Below, one piece after another: positions 8,634 to 18,474 of a DNA stretch of 64,000 bases. The stretch comes from Janthinobacterium agaricidamnosum NBRC 102515 = DSM 9628 (GTDB taxonomy: Bacteria > Pseudomonadota > Gammaproteobacteria > Burkholderiales > Burkholderiaceae_D), in assembly GCF_000723165.1 (NCBI RefSeq), contig NZ_HG322949.1:5054783-5118782 (forward strand), written 5' to 3'. Numbering within the stretch: the first letter of the stretch is position 1; each line of letters starts with the position of its first letter. Under the pieces are notes generated by a model, which saw nothing but the letters and a program-made list of their open reading frames with translations, ran no database searches and had not been told where the DNA came from. The position numbers were made by a program, and so were the translations under genes.

Positions 8634-9668
8634 ATGCCGATCACCCCACAAGAAGCCCTGCTGCGCTGCATCGAACACCGTGAAATTTTTCACGACGAAA
8701 TGCTGTACCTGTTCCGCCAGATCATGTCCGGGCAAATGTCCCCGACCATGATCGCCGCCCTGACCATGGGCTTGCGCGTCAAGAAGGAAACCATCGGCGA
8801 AATCGCCGCCGCCGCGCAAGTGATGCGCGAATTCTCGACCAAGGTGCCGATGGCGAACACCGCCGGCCTGCTCGACATCGTCGGCACCGGCGGCGACGGC
8901 GCGCACACCTTCAATATCTCGACCGCCTCGATGTTCGTCGCCGCCGCGGCCGGCGCGCGCGTCGCCAAGCATGGCGGACGCAGCGTGTCGTCATCGTCCG
9001 GCAGCGCCGACGTGCTCGAATCGCTGGGCGCCAACATCAACCTGAAGCCGGAACAGATCGCCCAGTCGATCGCGCAAACCGGCATCGGCTTCATGTTCGC
9101 ACCGAACCACCACGCGGCGATGAAACACGCGTCGCCGGTGCGCCGCGAACTGGGCGTGCGCACCATTTTCAACATCCTCGGACCGCTGACCAATCCGGCC
9201 GGCGCGCCGAACATCCTGATGGGCGTCTTCCACGCCGACCTGGTCGGCATCCAGGTGCGCGTGCTGCAACGCCTCGGCGCGCAGCATGCGGTGGTGGTGT
9301 GGGGCCGCGACAATATGGATGAAGTGTCGCTCGGCGCCGGCACCATGGTCGGCGAACTGGTCAACGGCGAAATCCGCGAATACGAAATCCATCCGGAAGA
9401 CTTCGGCCTGCACATGATCGCCAGCCGCAACCTGAAGGTGGCCGACGCCATCGAGTCGAAAGACAAGATGATGGAAGCGCTGCACGGCGTGCCCGGCGCG
9501 GCGTCCGACATCGTCGCGCTCAACGCCGGCACCGCGCTGTATGCGGCCGGCGTGGCCAGTTCGATCGCCGATGGGCTGGAAAAGGCCCGGCTGGCGGTAT
9601 CGTCCGGCGCGGCCATCGCCAAGCTGAACCAGTTTGTGCAAGTGACGCAGCAACTGGGCAGCAATTAA
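8634..9668 (+). CDS. trpD: Anthranilate phosphoribosyltransferase
   Basis: 344 residues. It transfers phosphoribose from PRPP to anthranilate. The family motifs are [17 protein letters not shown] (about residue 80), [18 protein letters not shown] (about 108) and [28 protein letters not shown] (about 150-178). This is a stand-alone TrpD, not a TrpGD fusion. The start has GAAGGAAGC upstream. It lies 73 bp after trpG in the same operon. Confidence 0.97.
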   Translation: MPITPQEALLRCIEHREIFHDEMLYLFRQIMSGQMSPTMIAALTMGLRVKKETIGEIAAAAQVMREFSTKVPMANTAGLLDIVGTGGDGAHTFNISTASMFVAAAAGARVAKHGGRSVSSSSGSADVLESLGANINLKPEQIAQSIAQTGIGFMFAPNHHAAMKHASPVRRELGVRTIFNILGPLTNPAGAPNILMGVFHADLVGIQVRVLQRLGAQHAVVVWGRDNMDEVSLGAGTMVGELVNGEIREYEIHPEDFGLHMIASRNLKVADAIESKDKMMEALHGVPGAASDIVALNAGTALYAAGVASSIADGLEKARLAVSSGAAIAKLNQFVQVTQQLGSN

Positions 9669-9816
9669 CCGTAGCAACAATGTCATGTCCGGCATCCACG
9701 ATTTCATCTTGATCTTCTTTGCCGGTATATCTCATTTTCAAGGCATGTTCTGATGCCATTTCCAAGCCTTGCACAATCAAGGCTGGCTCCCACAACTTCT
9801 TTACCTGAATCCCATC

Positions 9817-10617
9817 ATGTCCGATATCCTGAATAAAATCCTGGCCGTCAAGGCCGACGAAGTCGCTACCGCGAAAAAGCACCGCAGCCTGGCCAGCCTG
9901 CGCAGCGACGTTGAAAACAATCCCGGACTGCGCAAGGACATGCGCGGTTTTGAGGCCAGCCTGCGCAGCCATATCGCGGCCGGTTCGGCCGGCATCATCG
10001 CCGAAGTCAAGAAAGCATCGCCGTCGAAAGGCGTGATCCGCGCCGACTTCCGCCCGGCCGACATCGCTGCCAGCTACGCCTCGCACGGCGCGGCCTGCCT
10101 GTCGGTGCTGACCGACGAACAATTCTTCCAGGGCTCCGCCGAGTACCTGCAACAGGCGCGCGCCGCCTGCAATATCCCGGTGCTGCGCAAGGATTTCATG
10201 ATCGATATGTACCAGGTCTATGAAGCGCGCGCGATGGGCGCGGACTGCATCTTGCTGATCGTATCGGCGCTGGACCATGGCTTGATGGCAGAACTGGAAG
10301 CATGCGCGCACGAACTGGGCATGGGCGTGCTGCTGGAAAGCCATGACGGCGATGAACTGGAAGCGGCGCTGAAATTGAAGAGCGGCCTGATCGGCATCAA
10401 CAACCGCAACCTGCGCACCTTCGAAACGTCGCTGCAAACCACGCTGGACCTGATGCAGCGCGTACCGCAGGAAAAGCTGGTGATCACCGAATCTGGTATT
10501 CTGACGACCGACGACGTGACGCGCATGCGCGAAGCGAATATCCACTCCTTCCTGGTCGGCGAAGCGTTCATGCGCGCGCCGGATCCGGGCGTGGAATTGA
10601 AGCGCTTATTCAGCTAA
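9817..10617 (+). CDS. trpC: Indole-3-glycerol phosphate synthase
   Basis: 266-residue TIM-barrel enzyme that closes the indole ring of CdRP with loss of CO2. Motifs are [15 protein letters not shown] (about residue 58), [14 protein letters not shown] (about 92), [13 protein letters not shown] (about 125), [12 protein letters not shown] (about 195) and ITESGI (about 227). It is stand-alone, without a fused TrpF. The ATG at 9817 is the natural start; the reading frame is open further upstream, but that part has no family similarity. It is the last trp gene here; trpF, trpB and trpA are not in the window. Confidence 0.96.
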   Translation: MSDILNKILAVKADEVATAKKHRSLASLRSDVENNPGLRKDMRGFEASLRSHIAAGSAGIIAEVKKASPSKGVIRADFRPADIAASYASHGAACLSVLTDEQFFQGSAEYLQQARAACNIPVLRKDFMIDMYQVYEARAMGADCILLIVSALDHGLMAELEACAHELGMGVLLESHDGDELEAALKLKSGLIGINNRNLRTFETSLQTTLDLMQRVPQEKLVITESGILTTDDVTRMREANIHSFLVGEAFMRAPDPGVELKRLFS

Positions 10618-10631
10618 CTCAGCTAACAAAA

Positions 10632-11138
10632 ATGACGGTCCCGGTGAAAAAATTTGCACGCTGCGTTACACTGGGATTGGCCAGCCTGATATTGTCACTG
10701 TCGGCTTGCCGGAAAACCCCGCCGCACCTGCCATCGGCGCCGGCCGAAACGCCGCCGCAGCCAGGCGCCGCAGTGCCGCCGCCGACACCGCCGCCGATGA
10801 ACACCATCGACGACTACAAGGCGCTGGTGGCGCAGCAAATCCTCGATGCGAATACCGCCATCACCTTCAGCGGCCGCTTGCCGGCGATGCTGCCGGCGAT
10901 CGTGGTAGTCAACCTCAGCATGGACCGCGACGGCAAGCTGGTCAATGTCGCCATCAAGCGTTCGCGCGACAGCGCCGCGTCGACAGTGGCGCTGGCGGCG
11001 GTGCGCCGCGCCGGACCGGACTTCGCCAAGCCGCGGCATTTACTGCCGCGCGGACGCAAGACGCTGGATTTCTCCGAAACGTTTTTATTCGACGACGCCT
11101 ACCGCTTCCAGTTGCGCAGCCTTGCCGGGCCGCAGTAA
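10632..11138 (+). CDS. Lipoprotein with TonB C-terminal-like domain
   Basis: 168 residues. The N-terminal signal ends in LSLSAC (lipobox), followed by a Pro/Ala-rich stretch (residues 28-58). The C-terminal part, VVVNLSMDRDGKLVNVAIKRSRDSAAS with AALAAVRRAGPDF, follows the TonB_C / TolA-like pattern in which a two-strand hairpin carrying a DGxV motif is followed by an A-A-x-A-V-R helix. There is no N-terminal membrane anchor of the ExbB-interacting kind, so it is unlikely to be a true TonB. It starts 14 bp after trpC and may be read through from that operon. Function unknown. Confidence 0.75.
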   Translation: MTVPVKKFARCVTLGLASLILSLSACRKTPPHLPSAPAETPPQPGAAVPPPTPPPMNTIDDYKALVAQQILDANTAITFSGRLPAMLPAIVVVNLSMDRDGKLVNVAIKRSRDSAASTVALAAVRRAGPDFAKPRHLLPRGRKTLDFSETFLFDDAYRFQLRSLAGPQ

Positions 11139-11144
11139 CATCCG

Positions 11145-12281
11145 TCAAATTCCATCGATTTCAATCCGGTCGCGGCCATTTTCCTTGGCCCGGTACAGCG
11201 CGTCATCGGCGCGGCGCAGCAAGCCATCGGCATCCTTGCCGAGCAGCGGCTGGCAGGCGATGCCGATGCTGGCGGTGCAAGGCGGCACACCATCCGTGCG
11301 CGGCCGGCGCAGCGCCTGCTGGATATCGCGCGCCGTCAGCATCGCCTGCTCCAGCTGCGTATCCGGCAGCAGCACGATGAATTCCTCGCCGCCGAAACGC
11401 GCCAGGTGATCGCCGGCGCGCAGCGTCGCGCCGATCAGGCCGGCCACATGCACCAGCACCCGGTCGCCCATCGCATGGCCATGGCTGTCGTTGATCGCCT
11501 TGAACAGGTCGAGGTCGATCGCCATCAACGCCGCCGGCCGCGCGCTGGCGGCTTCCTTGTCCAGCGCGTCGGCAAAGCCGCGCCGGTTCAATACCTGCGT
11601 CAGCGGATCGCGGTGGGCGCGCTGCTCCAGCACGACTTGCAGGCGCCGCGTGGCCACCGCCATGAATCCGACCGGCAGCAGCAAGGTCATGAAATTGGTC
11701 ATCGCCAGATACAGGCTGTGATACGGCCCGCCATGCGACAGGTCGGTGCCGGCGCCGCCATCGGTCAGCGCCATCAGGCCGCGATGCAGCATGCTGGCCG
11801 ATTGCAGCAATATCATCAAGCCGAAAAACCAGGTCGACAAATGGCGTTCGCCATGGCGCACGATGGTCAGCAGCATGGCCACATGCAAGGACATCATCAG
11901 GAAGGAAAAGGCCGCGACGCGGGCCGGGAAGTCGGCAGAAAGATACAGCCAGCGCACCATGCAAGCGAGTCCCAGCAGCCAGGCCAGGTGGAACAGCCGC
12001 CAGTCGGGCCGCACGCCATAAAAGCGCTGGGTACCGATCAACAGCAAACCGCCGCCCCACAACAGCACCGAGTTAGCCAATGGCAGCAGGATGATGGGTG
12101 CGACCTTGCCGTTCAGGGCGAACAGCGCGCTGGCCAGAATCAGCAGGACCAGCCCCAGCGACCAGTGGCCGATGCCGCGCACGCTGGCGGGAAAACTGCG
12201 CCATGCGGCGAACAGCACCAGCGACATCGCTCCCGCCATCAGGGTCGACATCAGGATAACGGTGGCGGGATCGAGTTTCAA
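11145..12281 (-). CDS. Membrane-anchored diguanylate cyclase (GGEEF)
   Basis: 378 residues. The first ~215 hold about six or seven hydrophobic helices (MASE-like sensor region of unknown ligand). The C-terminal GGDEF domain begins near DPLTQVLNRRGF. The active-site motif reads FGGEEF and is preceded by RAGD, an I-site RxxD five residues upstream, so c-di-GMP product inhibition is expected. Metal-binding Asp is in MAIDLDLFKAINDSHGHAMGD. It should make c-di-GMP from two GTP at the inner membrane. Monocistronic and convergent with the lipoprotein gene. Confidence 0.93.
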   Translation of the reverse strand: MKLDPATVILMSTLMAGAMSLVLFAAWRSFPASVRGIGHWSLGLVLLILASALFALNGKVAPIILLPLANSVLLWGGGLLLIGTQRFYGVRPDWRLFHLAWLLGLACMVRWLYLSADFPARVAAFSFLMMSLHVAMLLTIVRHGERHLSTWFFGLMILLQSASMLHRGLMALTDGGAGTDLSHGGPYHSLYLAMTNFMTLLLPVGFMAVATRRLQVVLEQRAHRDPLTQVLNRRGFADALDKEAASARPAALMAIDLDLFKAINDSHGHAMGDRVLVHVAGLIGATLRAGDHLARFGGEEFIVLLPDTQLEQAMLTARDIQQALRRPRTDGVPPCTASIGIACQPLLGKDADGLLRRADDALYRAKENGRDRIEIDGI

Positions 12282-12397
12282 GGATGGAGGTGGCAGAAAC
12301 AGCGCATCTGGCCGGCAAAGAATTACGAGCCGGAAATTGTATCTTGAAACCGCGCGGCGGCGGCACAGGGCCGCCCGCCGGCGCGATGAGGATTACA

Positions 12398-14218
12398 TCA
12401 AGATGCCGTAGGACGCTTCAGTCCGGCCGCTTTTTTACCAGCCGGCAACACGCTGAGGGTCACGCCCGGCACCCGGTCGCCCTGCAGCTTGACGCTAAAG
12501 GTCATCAATTCGTCGCGCCGGAACGCGTGCACGGCGATGTCGGCGCCGACCTTGTAGCGGCCCAGCAGGGTTTCCAGGTTGTACGGATTGCCCGACACGC
12601 GCAAGCCGTCGAACGCCACCAGCACGTCGCCCGCCGACAAGCCGGCCAGGTGCGCCGCGCCGCCCTGGTGTACCTGCGCCAGCTTGGCGTCGTTGCCGTC
12701 GCGGCCCAGGCCGACGTCGAGGCTGGGCTTGGCCGGCTTGCGTTCATCCGCATACTTGACGCCGAACGGGGCCAGCAATTTCGCCAGCGGCACGTCGTCG
12801 GTGCCACGGATATAACGTTCGAAGAACGGCTTCATCTTGATGCCGCTGATTTCGTCGAACAGCGCCTCGACTTCGGCCGGCGTCACGCCACGGCCCTTGC
12901 TCGGATAAAAATCGCGGCCGTAACGCTGCCACAACGCGGCCATCACATCGTCCAGCGATTTCTTGCCGCCGGTCTTGCTGCGGATGGTCAGGTCGAACGC
13001 CAGCGCGATCAGCGAACCCTTGGTGTAATAACTGACGATGGCGTTCGGCGCGTTTTCATCCTGGCGGTAGTATTTTGTCCACGCGTCGAAACTGGAATCG
13101 GCCACGCTTTGCTTGTTGCGGCCGCTGCCGCGCAACACGCTGTTGACGGTCTTGGACAGCAGCTTGAAGTACGCGTCTTCATCGATCAGGCCGGCCCGCA
13201 CCAGCATCACGTCGTCGTAATAACTGGTGAAACCTTCGAACAGCCACAGCAGCGGGGTATAACTTTCCGCTTCCAGCTTGTATGGCGCGAACGCGGCCGG
13301 CTTGATGCGCTTGACGTTCCAGGTGTGGAAATATTCGTGGCTGCACAAGCCGAGGAATTTCAGGTAGCCGTCGCTCAATTCCTGGTTCGGTGCGGCGGTG
13401 CTCGGCAAATCGGCGCGCGCGCACACCAGCGCGGTCGACGCGCGGTGCTCCAGGCCGCCGTAGCCGTCGCCGACCACCATCGTCATGAACACATAACGGT
13501 CCATCGGCGCGCGCCTGGTTTTCGGTTCGAAGAATTCGATCTGGGTTTCGCAAATCGCCTTCAGGTCGGCCGACAGGCGGGCCAGGTCCAGGTTCGGCAC
13601 GCGGCCGGTAAACACGATATCGTGCGGCACGCCATGCGCCTTGAAGGTCGCCAGCGCAAAGTCACCCAGCTCGACCGGATGGTCCATCAATTCATCGTAA
13701 TTCGACGCCAGGTAAGTGCCGAAGCCGTAGCGCCTGGCGCCCAGTTCCGGCAACGAGGTGGCCACGCGCCAAGTCTTGCAGGCGGCGTCCAGCGGACGCT
13801 GGATATCGACCTGGTGCGGTTCGGACTCCTGGCCCAGCACGCGCAGGAACACGCTGCTGCCGTTGAAGAAACCGTGGGTCTGGTCGAGGTGGGCGGCGCG
13901 CACCGACAAATCCCACGCATAGACTTCATACAAGACCGTCAGCGGCTCCTTGCATGGCGCGGCTTGCCAGGAATGTTTATCGAGCTTGGTCAGCGCGACG
14001 CTCTTGCCATTCGATTCGGCGCTGATGCGCACGATGTTGCGCGAGAATTCGCGGATCATGTAGCTGCCCGGTATCCATGCCGGCAGCGAGAAAATCTGTC
14101 CCTGCGCAGCCGGCGACTGCACCGTCAGCGAGACCTGGAACATATGGCCGGCCAGGTCGCTGGCGACGATGGCATACGCGATGCCGGCGGTTTTCTTTAC
14201 TGGTTTCTTCATTATCAT
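12398..14218 (-). CDS. M61 family glycyl aminopeptidase-like metallopeptidase with PDZ domain
   Basis: 606 residues. It has an N-terminal beta domain, then the thermolysin-like zinc motif HEYFHTWNVKRIKP (HExxH, about residue 295) with the downstream acid in LWLFEGFTSYYDDVMLVRAG. A C-terminal PDZ-like domain follows (AAHLAGLSAGDVLVAFDGLRV, about residue 520). This is the M61 layout. No signal peptide is obvious, so it may act in the cytoplasm. Two ATGs lie two codons apart at the start; the choice is open. It is 29 bp downstream of mocA on the same strand and could be a distal operon member. Confidence 0.92.
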   Translation of the reverse strand: MIMKKPVKKTAGIAYAIVASDLAGHMFQVSLTVQSPAAQGQIFSLPAWIPGSYMIREFSRNIVRISAESNGKSVALTKLDKHSWQAAPCKEPLTVLYEVYAWDLSVRAAHLDQTHGFFNGSSVFLRVLGQESEPHQVDIQRPLDAACKTWRVATSLPELGARRYGFGTYLASNYDELMDHPVELGDFALATFKAHGVPHDIVFTGRVPNLDLARLSADLKAICETQIEFFEPKTRRAPMDRYVFMTMVVGDGYGGLEHRASTALVCARADLPSTAAPNQELSDGYLKFLGLCSHEYFHTWNVKRIKPAAFAPYKLEAESYTPLLWLFEGFTSYYDDVMLVRAGLIDEDAYFKLLSKTVNSVLRGSGRNKQSVADSSFDAWTKYYRQDENAPNAIVSYYTKGSLIALAFDLTIRSKTGGKKSLDDVMAALWQRYGRDFYPSKGRGVTPAEVEALFDEISGIKMKPFFERYIRGTDDVPLAKLLAPFGVKYADERKPAKPSLDVGLGRDGNDAKLAQVHQGGAAHLAGLSAGDVLVAFDGLRVSGNPYNLETLLGRYKVGADIAVHAFRRDELMTFSVKLQGDRVPGVTLSVLPAGKKAAGLKRPTAS

Positions 14219-14247
14219 CCTCAGTGTGGAACGCGTCTTTTGATGGA

Positions 14248-14826
14248 TTACAAATCCGCGCGCGTGTCGATGTCTCGTAAAATTCCCATGTCGTCCACGG
14301 CCACTTCAACGCTCGCATGGCTCTTGATGATATTGCGCGCGCCCTGGTCGCCATCGAGCGCCAGCAGCAGCGGCAAGTAGACATGGCTGAAGGCGACCGG
14401 ATTGCCGCGCTTGCCCTGGAAGACAGGCACGGCAATATCGGCGCCGCGCCCTATCGCGGCCGACAAGCCAAGGATTGTAGCCGGTTCCACATGCGGCATG
14501 TCGCCCAGCGCGATCAGCCAGCCCGGCGCGCCGCGCGTGTAATCGATCGCATGCGTCAGCGACGCCGCCATGCCGGTGTCGGCATCCGGACAGACCCGGA
14601 CTTCGCAGCCAAGCGCGCCCAGCGCCTGCGCCACCCGGTCGTCGCCGGGGCGCACCACCGCGACTACCCGGGGCAGCGCGGCCAGCAGATTCCTGGCGCT
14701 GGCGACCACCACCGCGTCGCCGTTGGCCAGCGGCTGCAACAGCTTGTTTTGCACACCGGAAGGGTCGAAACGCCTGCCCCTTCCGGCTGCCAGCAAGATT
14801 CCTACCGTGCTCACTGGATTACTCAC
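14248..14826 (-). CDS. mocA: MocA-like molybdenum cofactor cytidylyltransferase
   Basis: 192-residue nucleotidyltransferase of the MobA/MocA family. The NTP loop reads GILLAAGRGRRFDPSGVQNKLLQPL, and the metal Asp is in LIALGDMPHVEP. Its product would convert molybdopterin to the cytosine dinucleotide form used by xanthine-oxidase-type enzymes. It follows iorB after 10 bp on the same strand, which supports the cofactor assignment over MobA (guanylyl). The symbol rests on context and motif together. Confidence 0.85.
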   Translation of the reverse strand: MSNPVSTVGILLAAGRGRRFDPSGVQNKLLQPLANGDAVVVASARNLLAALPRVVAVVRPGDDRVAQALGALGCEVRVCPDADTGMAASLTHAIDYTRGAPGWLIALGDMPHVEPATILGLSAAIGRGADIAVPVFQGKRGNPVAFSHVYLPLLLALDGDQGARNIIKSHASVEVAVDDMGILRDIDTRADL

Positions 14827-14836
14827 CGCGCTCCCG

Positions 14837-17059
14837 TCATGCCGTCGCCAGGTCGAACGGCAGCTTGCGCAGCCGCTTGCCGGTCAAGGTGAATACGGCG
14901 TTGGCCAGCGCCGGCGCCAGCGGCGGGAAGCCCGGCTCGCCCATGCCGGTCGGCGCGTCGGCCGACGGCACCAGGTGCACCGCGACCAGCGGCATGTCCG
15001 GCAGGCGCGCGACCGGGTAGTCGCCGAAGTTTTGCTGCTCCACCACGCCATCCTTCAGCGTGATGGCGGCGCCCGGCAGGGTGGTGCCGAGCGCCATCAG
15101 GATCGCGCCCTGCACTTGCGCCTCGATCGTCAGCGGGTTGACGGCCTGGTTGCAATGCACGCCGGCGGTCACCGTGTGCAGCTTCGGCACGCCATCCGTC
15201 ACCGATGCGGTGACCACGTAGGCGACCACCGAATTGAACGATTCGTGCATCGCCACGCCCCAGGCCTGGCCTTTCGGCAGCGCCGTCTTGCCATAACCGG
15301 ACTTGGCCACCGCCAGGTCGAGCGCCGCGATATGCCGCACATGCCTGGCGCCCAGCAGCTGCTTGCGGTACGCCACCGGGTCGACGCCGGCCGCGTGCGC
15401 CGCCTCGTCGATCAGGGTTTCCATGACAAACGCGGTGTGGGTCGAACCGACCGAGCGCCACCACAGCACCGGCACGTTGTCGGCGGCATTGTGCACCGAC
15501 AGGTTCAGCGGCACGTCATACGGCTCGCCCATGCCTTCGATCATGGTGCCGTCGATGCCGTTCTTGACCATGAAACCGGCCAGCGGGGTGTTCGAGGTGA
15601 TCGACTGGCCGACGATGGTGTGGTCCCAGGCCAGGATCTTGCCCTTGCCATCGAGCCCGATCTCGGCGCGGTGCACATGGGCCGGACGGTAGTAGCCGCC
15701 CTTGATATCGTCTTCGCGGCTCCACATCACCTTGACCGGGCCGCTGTGGCCGGCCGCGCGGTAAGCCTTGGCCACATTGACCGCCTCGACGATGTAGTCC
15801 GAGGTCGGGATCGCGCGGCGGCCGAAACCGCCGCCGGCGGTCATCGTGTGCAAGGTCACCTGCTCCGCCTTCAGGCCGGAGGTGGCGACGATCGCCGCAT
15901 GGTCGAAGGTTTGCATCTGGGTGCCGGCCCATACGGTGCAGGAATCGGCCTTCAGGTCGACCACGCAGTTCAGCGGCTCCATCGGCGCATGCGCCAGGTA
16001 AGGGAATTCATAGACCGCGCTGATTTTCTTCGGCGCCGCCGCCAGCGCCGAAATATCGGCCTTTTTGGCGACCAGGCCGGGAGTCGCCGCCAGCGCCTTG
16101 TAGGCCGCCAGCTGCTTGACGCTGTCGGTCTTTTCGACGGCGCTGCTGTCCCAGTCGATCAGCAAGGCGTCGCGGCCCTGCTTGGCCGGCCAGTAGCCGT
16201 CGGCGATCACCGCCACGCCGCGTCCGCCGCGGTCGGTCGCCACTTCAACCACTTGCAGCACGCCCTTGATGGCCTTGGCCTTGCTGGCGTCCAGCCTGGC
16301 CACCTTGGCGCCGAACACCGGCGGCCGCGCCACCACCGCGACCTTGGTGCCGGCCGGCTTGAAGTCCAGGCCGAATTGCTGCGTGCCGTTCGACTTGGCG
16401 CGCGCATCCAGGCGCTTGGTCGGCTTGCCGATGAAATTGAAATCCTTACTGTCCTTGAGCTTGACGCTGGCCGGCACCGGCTGTTTCATCGCCGCGTCGG
16501 CGAACGAACCGTAGCTGGCCTGTTGTCCGGCCGGGCCGATCAGCATGCCTTTCGAGGTCTTGACCTGGTCCGGCTTGACCTTCCACTGCTGCGCGGCGGC
16601 GGCCACCAGCATGGCGCGGGCGCGCGCGCCGATTTCGCGGTACTGGGTGTACGAGTGGGCGATGGTGCCGGAACCGCCGGTGATCTGCATGCCGAACGCC
16701 GGGTCCTTGTAGGCGTCGCCGGCCGGCGCCAGTTCGCCGCGCATTTGCGACCAGTCGGCGTCGAGCTCCTCGGCCAGTATCATCGGCAGCGCGGTTTGCA
16801 CGCCCTGGCCGAATTCGAGCCGGTTGATGATCACGGTGACGCTATTGTCCGGCGCAATGCGCAGGAAGGCGTTGGGCTGGTACACCGCCGCCTTGGCATC
16901 CTGGGCGCGCGCCATGCGGTTGGCGCCGGGGATGAAAAAGCCCAGCACCAGGCCGCCGCCGAGAGCGGCGCCGGCCTTCATGAAACTGCGGCGCGACACG
17001 CCGCCGCTGGAGGCGGCCGCGGCGGCGATTGCATCTTGATTGATCCATTCGATACGCAT
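14837..17059 (-). CDS. iorB: Isoquinoline 1-oxidoreductase beta-type molybdopterin subunit
   Basis: 740-residue large subunit of a periplasmic xanthine-oxidase-family dehydrogenase. The N-terminus carries a Tat signal, RRSFMKAGAALGGGLVLGFF. Molybdopterin-domain motifs include TAGGGFGRRAIPTSDYI (about residue 410) and a C-terminal GMGEPGFPPLAPALANAVF, whose Glu fits the catalytic glutamate. The IorB/aldehyde-dehydrogenase subfamily is suggested by the Tat signal and by the two-gene layout with a small 2Fe-2S subunit and no FAD subunit. The true substrate (aldehyde or N-heterocycle) is not predictable. Order: iorA-iorB-mocA. Confidence 0.9.
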   Translation of the reverse strand: MRIEWINQDAIAAAAASSGGVSRRSFMKAGAALGGGLVLGFFIPGANRMARAQDAKAAVYQPNAFLRIAPDNSVTVIINRLEFGQGVQTALPMILAEELDADWSQMRGELAPAGDAYKDPAFGMQITGGSGTIAHSYTQYREIGARARAMLVAAAAQQWKVKPDQVKTSKGMLIGPAGQQASYGSFADAAMKQPVPASVKLKDSKDFNFIGKPTKRLDARAKSNGTQQFGLDFKPAGTKVAVVARPPVFGAKVARLDASKAKAIKGVLQVVEVATDRGGRGVAVIADGYWPAKQGRDALLIDWDSSAVEKTDSVKQLAAYKALAATPGLVAKKADISALAAAPKKISAVYEFPYLAHAPMEPLNCVVDLKADSCTVWAGTQMQTFDHAAIVATSGLKAEQVTLHTMTAGGGFGRRAIPTSDYIVEAVNVAKAYRAAGHSGPVKVMWSREDDIKGGYYRPAHVHRAEIGLDGKGKILAWDHTIVGQSITSNTPLAGFMVKNGIDGTMIEGMGEPYDVPLNLSVHNAADNVPVLWWRSVGSTHTAFVMETLIDEAAHAAGVDPVAYRKQLLGARHVRHIAALDLAVAKSGYGKTALPKGQAWGVAMHESFNSVVAYVVTASVTDGVPKLHTVTAGVHCNQAVNPLTIEAQVQGAILMALGTTLPGAAITLKDGVVEQQNFGDYPVARLPDMPLVAVHLVPSADAPTGMGEPGFPPLAPALANAVFTLTGKRLRKLPFDLATA

Positions 17060-17069
17060 GTCGGTCCCC

Positions 17070-17528
17070 TTAAGCGAGCGTGCTGGCGGCGTCTTTGATG
17101 GCCGCGCGGATACGTTGATAGGTACCGCAGCGGCAGATATTACCGCTCATGGCGCCGTCGATGTCGGCGTCGCTCGGTGTCTTGTTGGTTTTCAGCAGCG
17201 CCGTGGCGCTCATCACCTGGCCGCTTTGACAGTAGCCGCATTGCGGCACGTCGTGGCGCACCCACGCATCCTGCACCGCCTTGCCGACATGGTCGCCTTG
17301 CATCGCCTCGATGGTGGTGATCTTTTGTCCGGCCGCCGCCGAAATCGGCGTGATGCAGGAACGGATAGGCGCGCCGTCCAGGTGCACGGTGCAAGCGCCG
17401 CACAGCGCCGCGCCGCAGCCGAACTTGGTGCCGGTCATGTTCAGGTTGTCGCGCAAGGCCCACAGGATCGGGGTCGAAGGGTCGGCGTCGACCTGTGTGT
17501 CGCGCCCGTTGATATTCAGGGTAATCAT
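17070..17528 (-). CDS. iorA: Isoquinoline 1-oxidoreductase alpha-type [2Fe-2S] subunit
   Basis: 152-residue small subunit with two iron-sulfur clusters. The plant-ferredoxin-like site is [16 protein letters not shown] with a later Cys in SCITPIS. The second site is CGYCQSGQ plus [12 protein letters not shown]. It passes electrons from the molybdenum subunit encoded 10 bp downstream to an outside acceptor, probably a cytochrome not encoded here. It has no signal peptide, so it is presumably exported as a complex with the Tat-signal-bearing large subunit. Confidence 0.93.
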   Translation of the reverse strand: MITLNINGRDTQVDADPSTPILWALRDNLNMTGTKFGCGAALCGACTVHLDGAPIRSCITPISAAAGQKITTIEAMQGDHVGKAVQDAWVRHDVPQCGYCQSGQVMSATALLKTNKTPSDADIDGAMSGNICRCGTYQRIRAAIKDAASTLA

Positions 17529-17670
17529 CTGATGCTCCTCTTTGTTGACTGCGTTTTTGCGGGTGAAAACGGTGGGGGAATCCCGGGTACAACTGCATAA
17601 CTGTGTGCTGATATAAAAACGGCGCGCCGGATGCGGGCGCGCCGTGCTGCACTGGCGACTGCCCAGGATG

Positions 17671-18396
17671 TTATTGCTTGATCGAAGACAGCTTCGCTTC
17701 CAGTCCCTTCAGGTCGATCGCGCCCGGAATGCGGCTGCCGTCGCTGAAGAAAATCGTCGGCGTGCCGTTGACGCGCAATTTCTGGCCCAGCGCCAGGATC
17801 TTGTCGTTCGGCGTGGCGCAAGCGGCCGGTGCGGGCGGCACGACTTTACCGTTCAACATCCAGTCATCCCAGGCCTTGTTGCGGTCGGCCGCACACCAGA
17901 TGTTTTTCGACTTGACGAAGGAATCGTCCGACAGGATGTTGTACAGGAAGGTGTAGACGGTGACGTTGTCGATGTCTTTCAGCGTGGTCTGGCGGAAGCG
18001 CTTGCAATAACCGCAATTCGGATCTTCGAACACCGCGATGACGCGCTTGCCATTGCCCTTGACCAGCTTGAGCGCCTGGTCGAACGGCAGGTCGGAGAAC
18101 TTGATGCGGTTGACTTCGTCGATCCGTTCCTTGGTCAAGTCTTGCGAGGTCCTGGCGTCGAACACGTGGCCGACGATCAGGTATTGCGCATTCTTGTCGG
18201 TGTACAGGATGTCGCCGCCGGTGCGCACCTCGAACAGGCCAGCGTACGGGGTTTCCTTGACCGAGTCGACCTTGGCGCCTTCGCCCAGGCGCGGTTCGAT
18301 CAATTTCTTGATATTCGCTTCCAGCGGCGTTTCCGCACCGGCGCACGACATCAGCAACCCCGAAAACAGCAGCAACGCGATCTTACTTTTCTTCAT
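17671..18396 (-). CDS. dsbC: Thiol:disulfide interchange protein DsbC
   Basis: 241-residue periplasmic disulfide isomerase. The start at 18396 has GGAGAGG upstream; an in-frame GTG-type extension to 18462 lacks support. A hydrophobic signal ([17 protein letters not shown]) is followed by the dimerisation domain and then the thioredoxin fold with active site [12 protein letters not shown]. The second Cys pair ([10 protein letters not shown] ... AACATPNDK) is typical of DsbC. The cis-Pro loop is [17 protein letters not shown]. It lies 78 bp downstream of the FAD hydroxylase on the same strand. Confidence 0.95.
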   Translation of the reverse strand: MKKSKIALLLFSGLLMSCAGAETPLEANIKKLIEPRLGEGAKVDSVKETPYAGLFEVRTGGDILYTDKNAQYLIVGHVFDARTSQDLTKERIDEVNRIKFSDLPFDQALKLVKGNGKRVIAVFEDPNCGYCKRFRQTTLKDIDNVTVYTFLYNILSDDSFVKSKNIWCAADRNKAWDDWMLNGKVVPPAPAACATPNDKILALGQKLRVNGTPTIFFSDGSRIPGAIDLKGLEAKLSSIKQ

Positions 18397-18474
18397 AACC
18401 TCTCCGGTGACTTCTTTGAAAGAGGATCGCCGCACGTCGCGACGGCAATCCGGTATTGGCATGCGGGATCGGGC

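Noticed and set aside
14570..17098. Plus-strand open frame of ~840 codons opposite iorB
   Set aside because: Same kind of GC-driven antisense frame; the minus-strand molybdoenzyme is certain.
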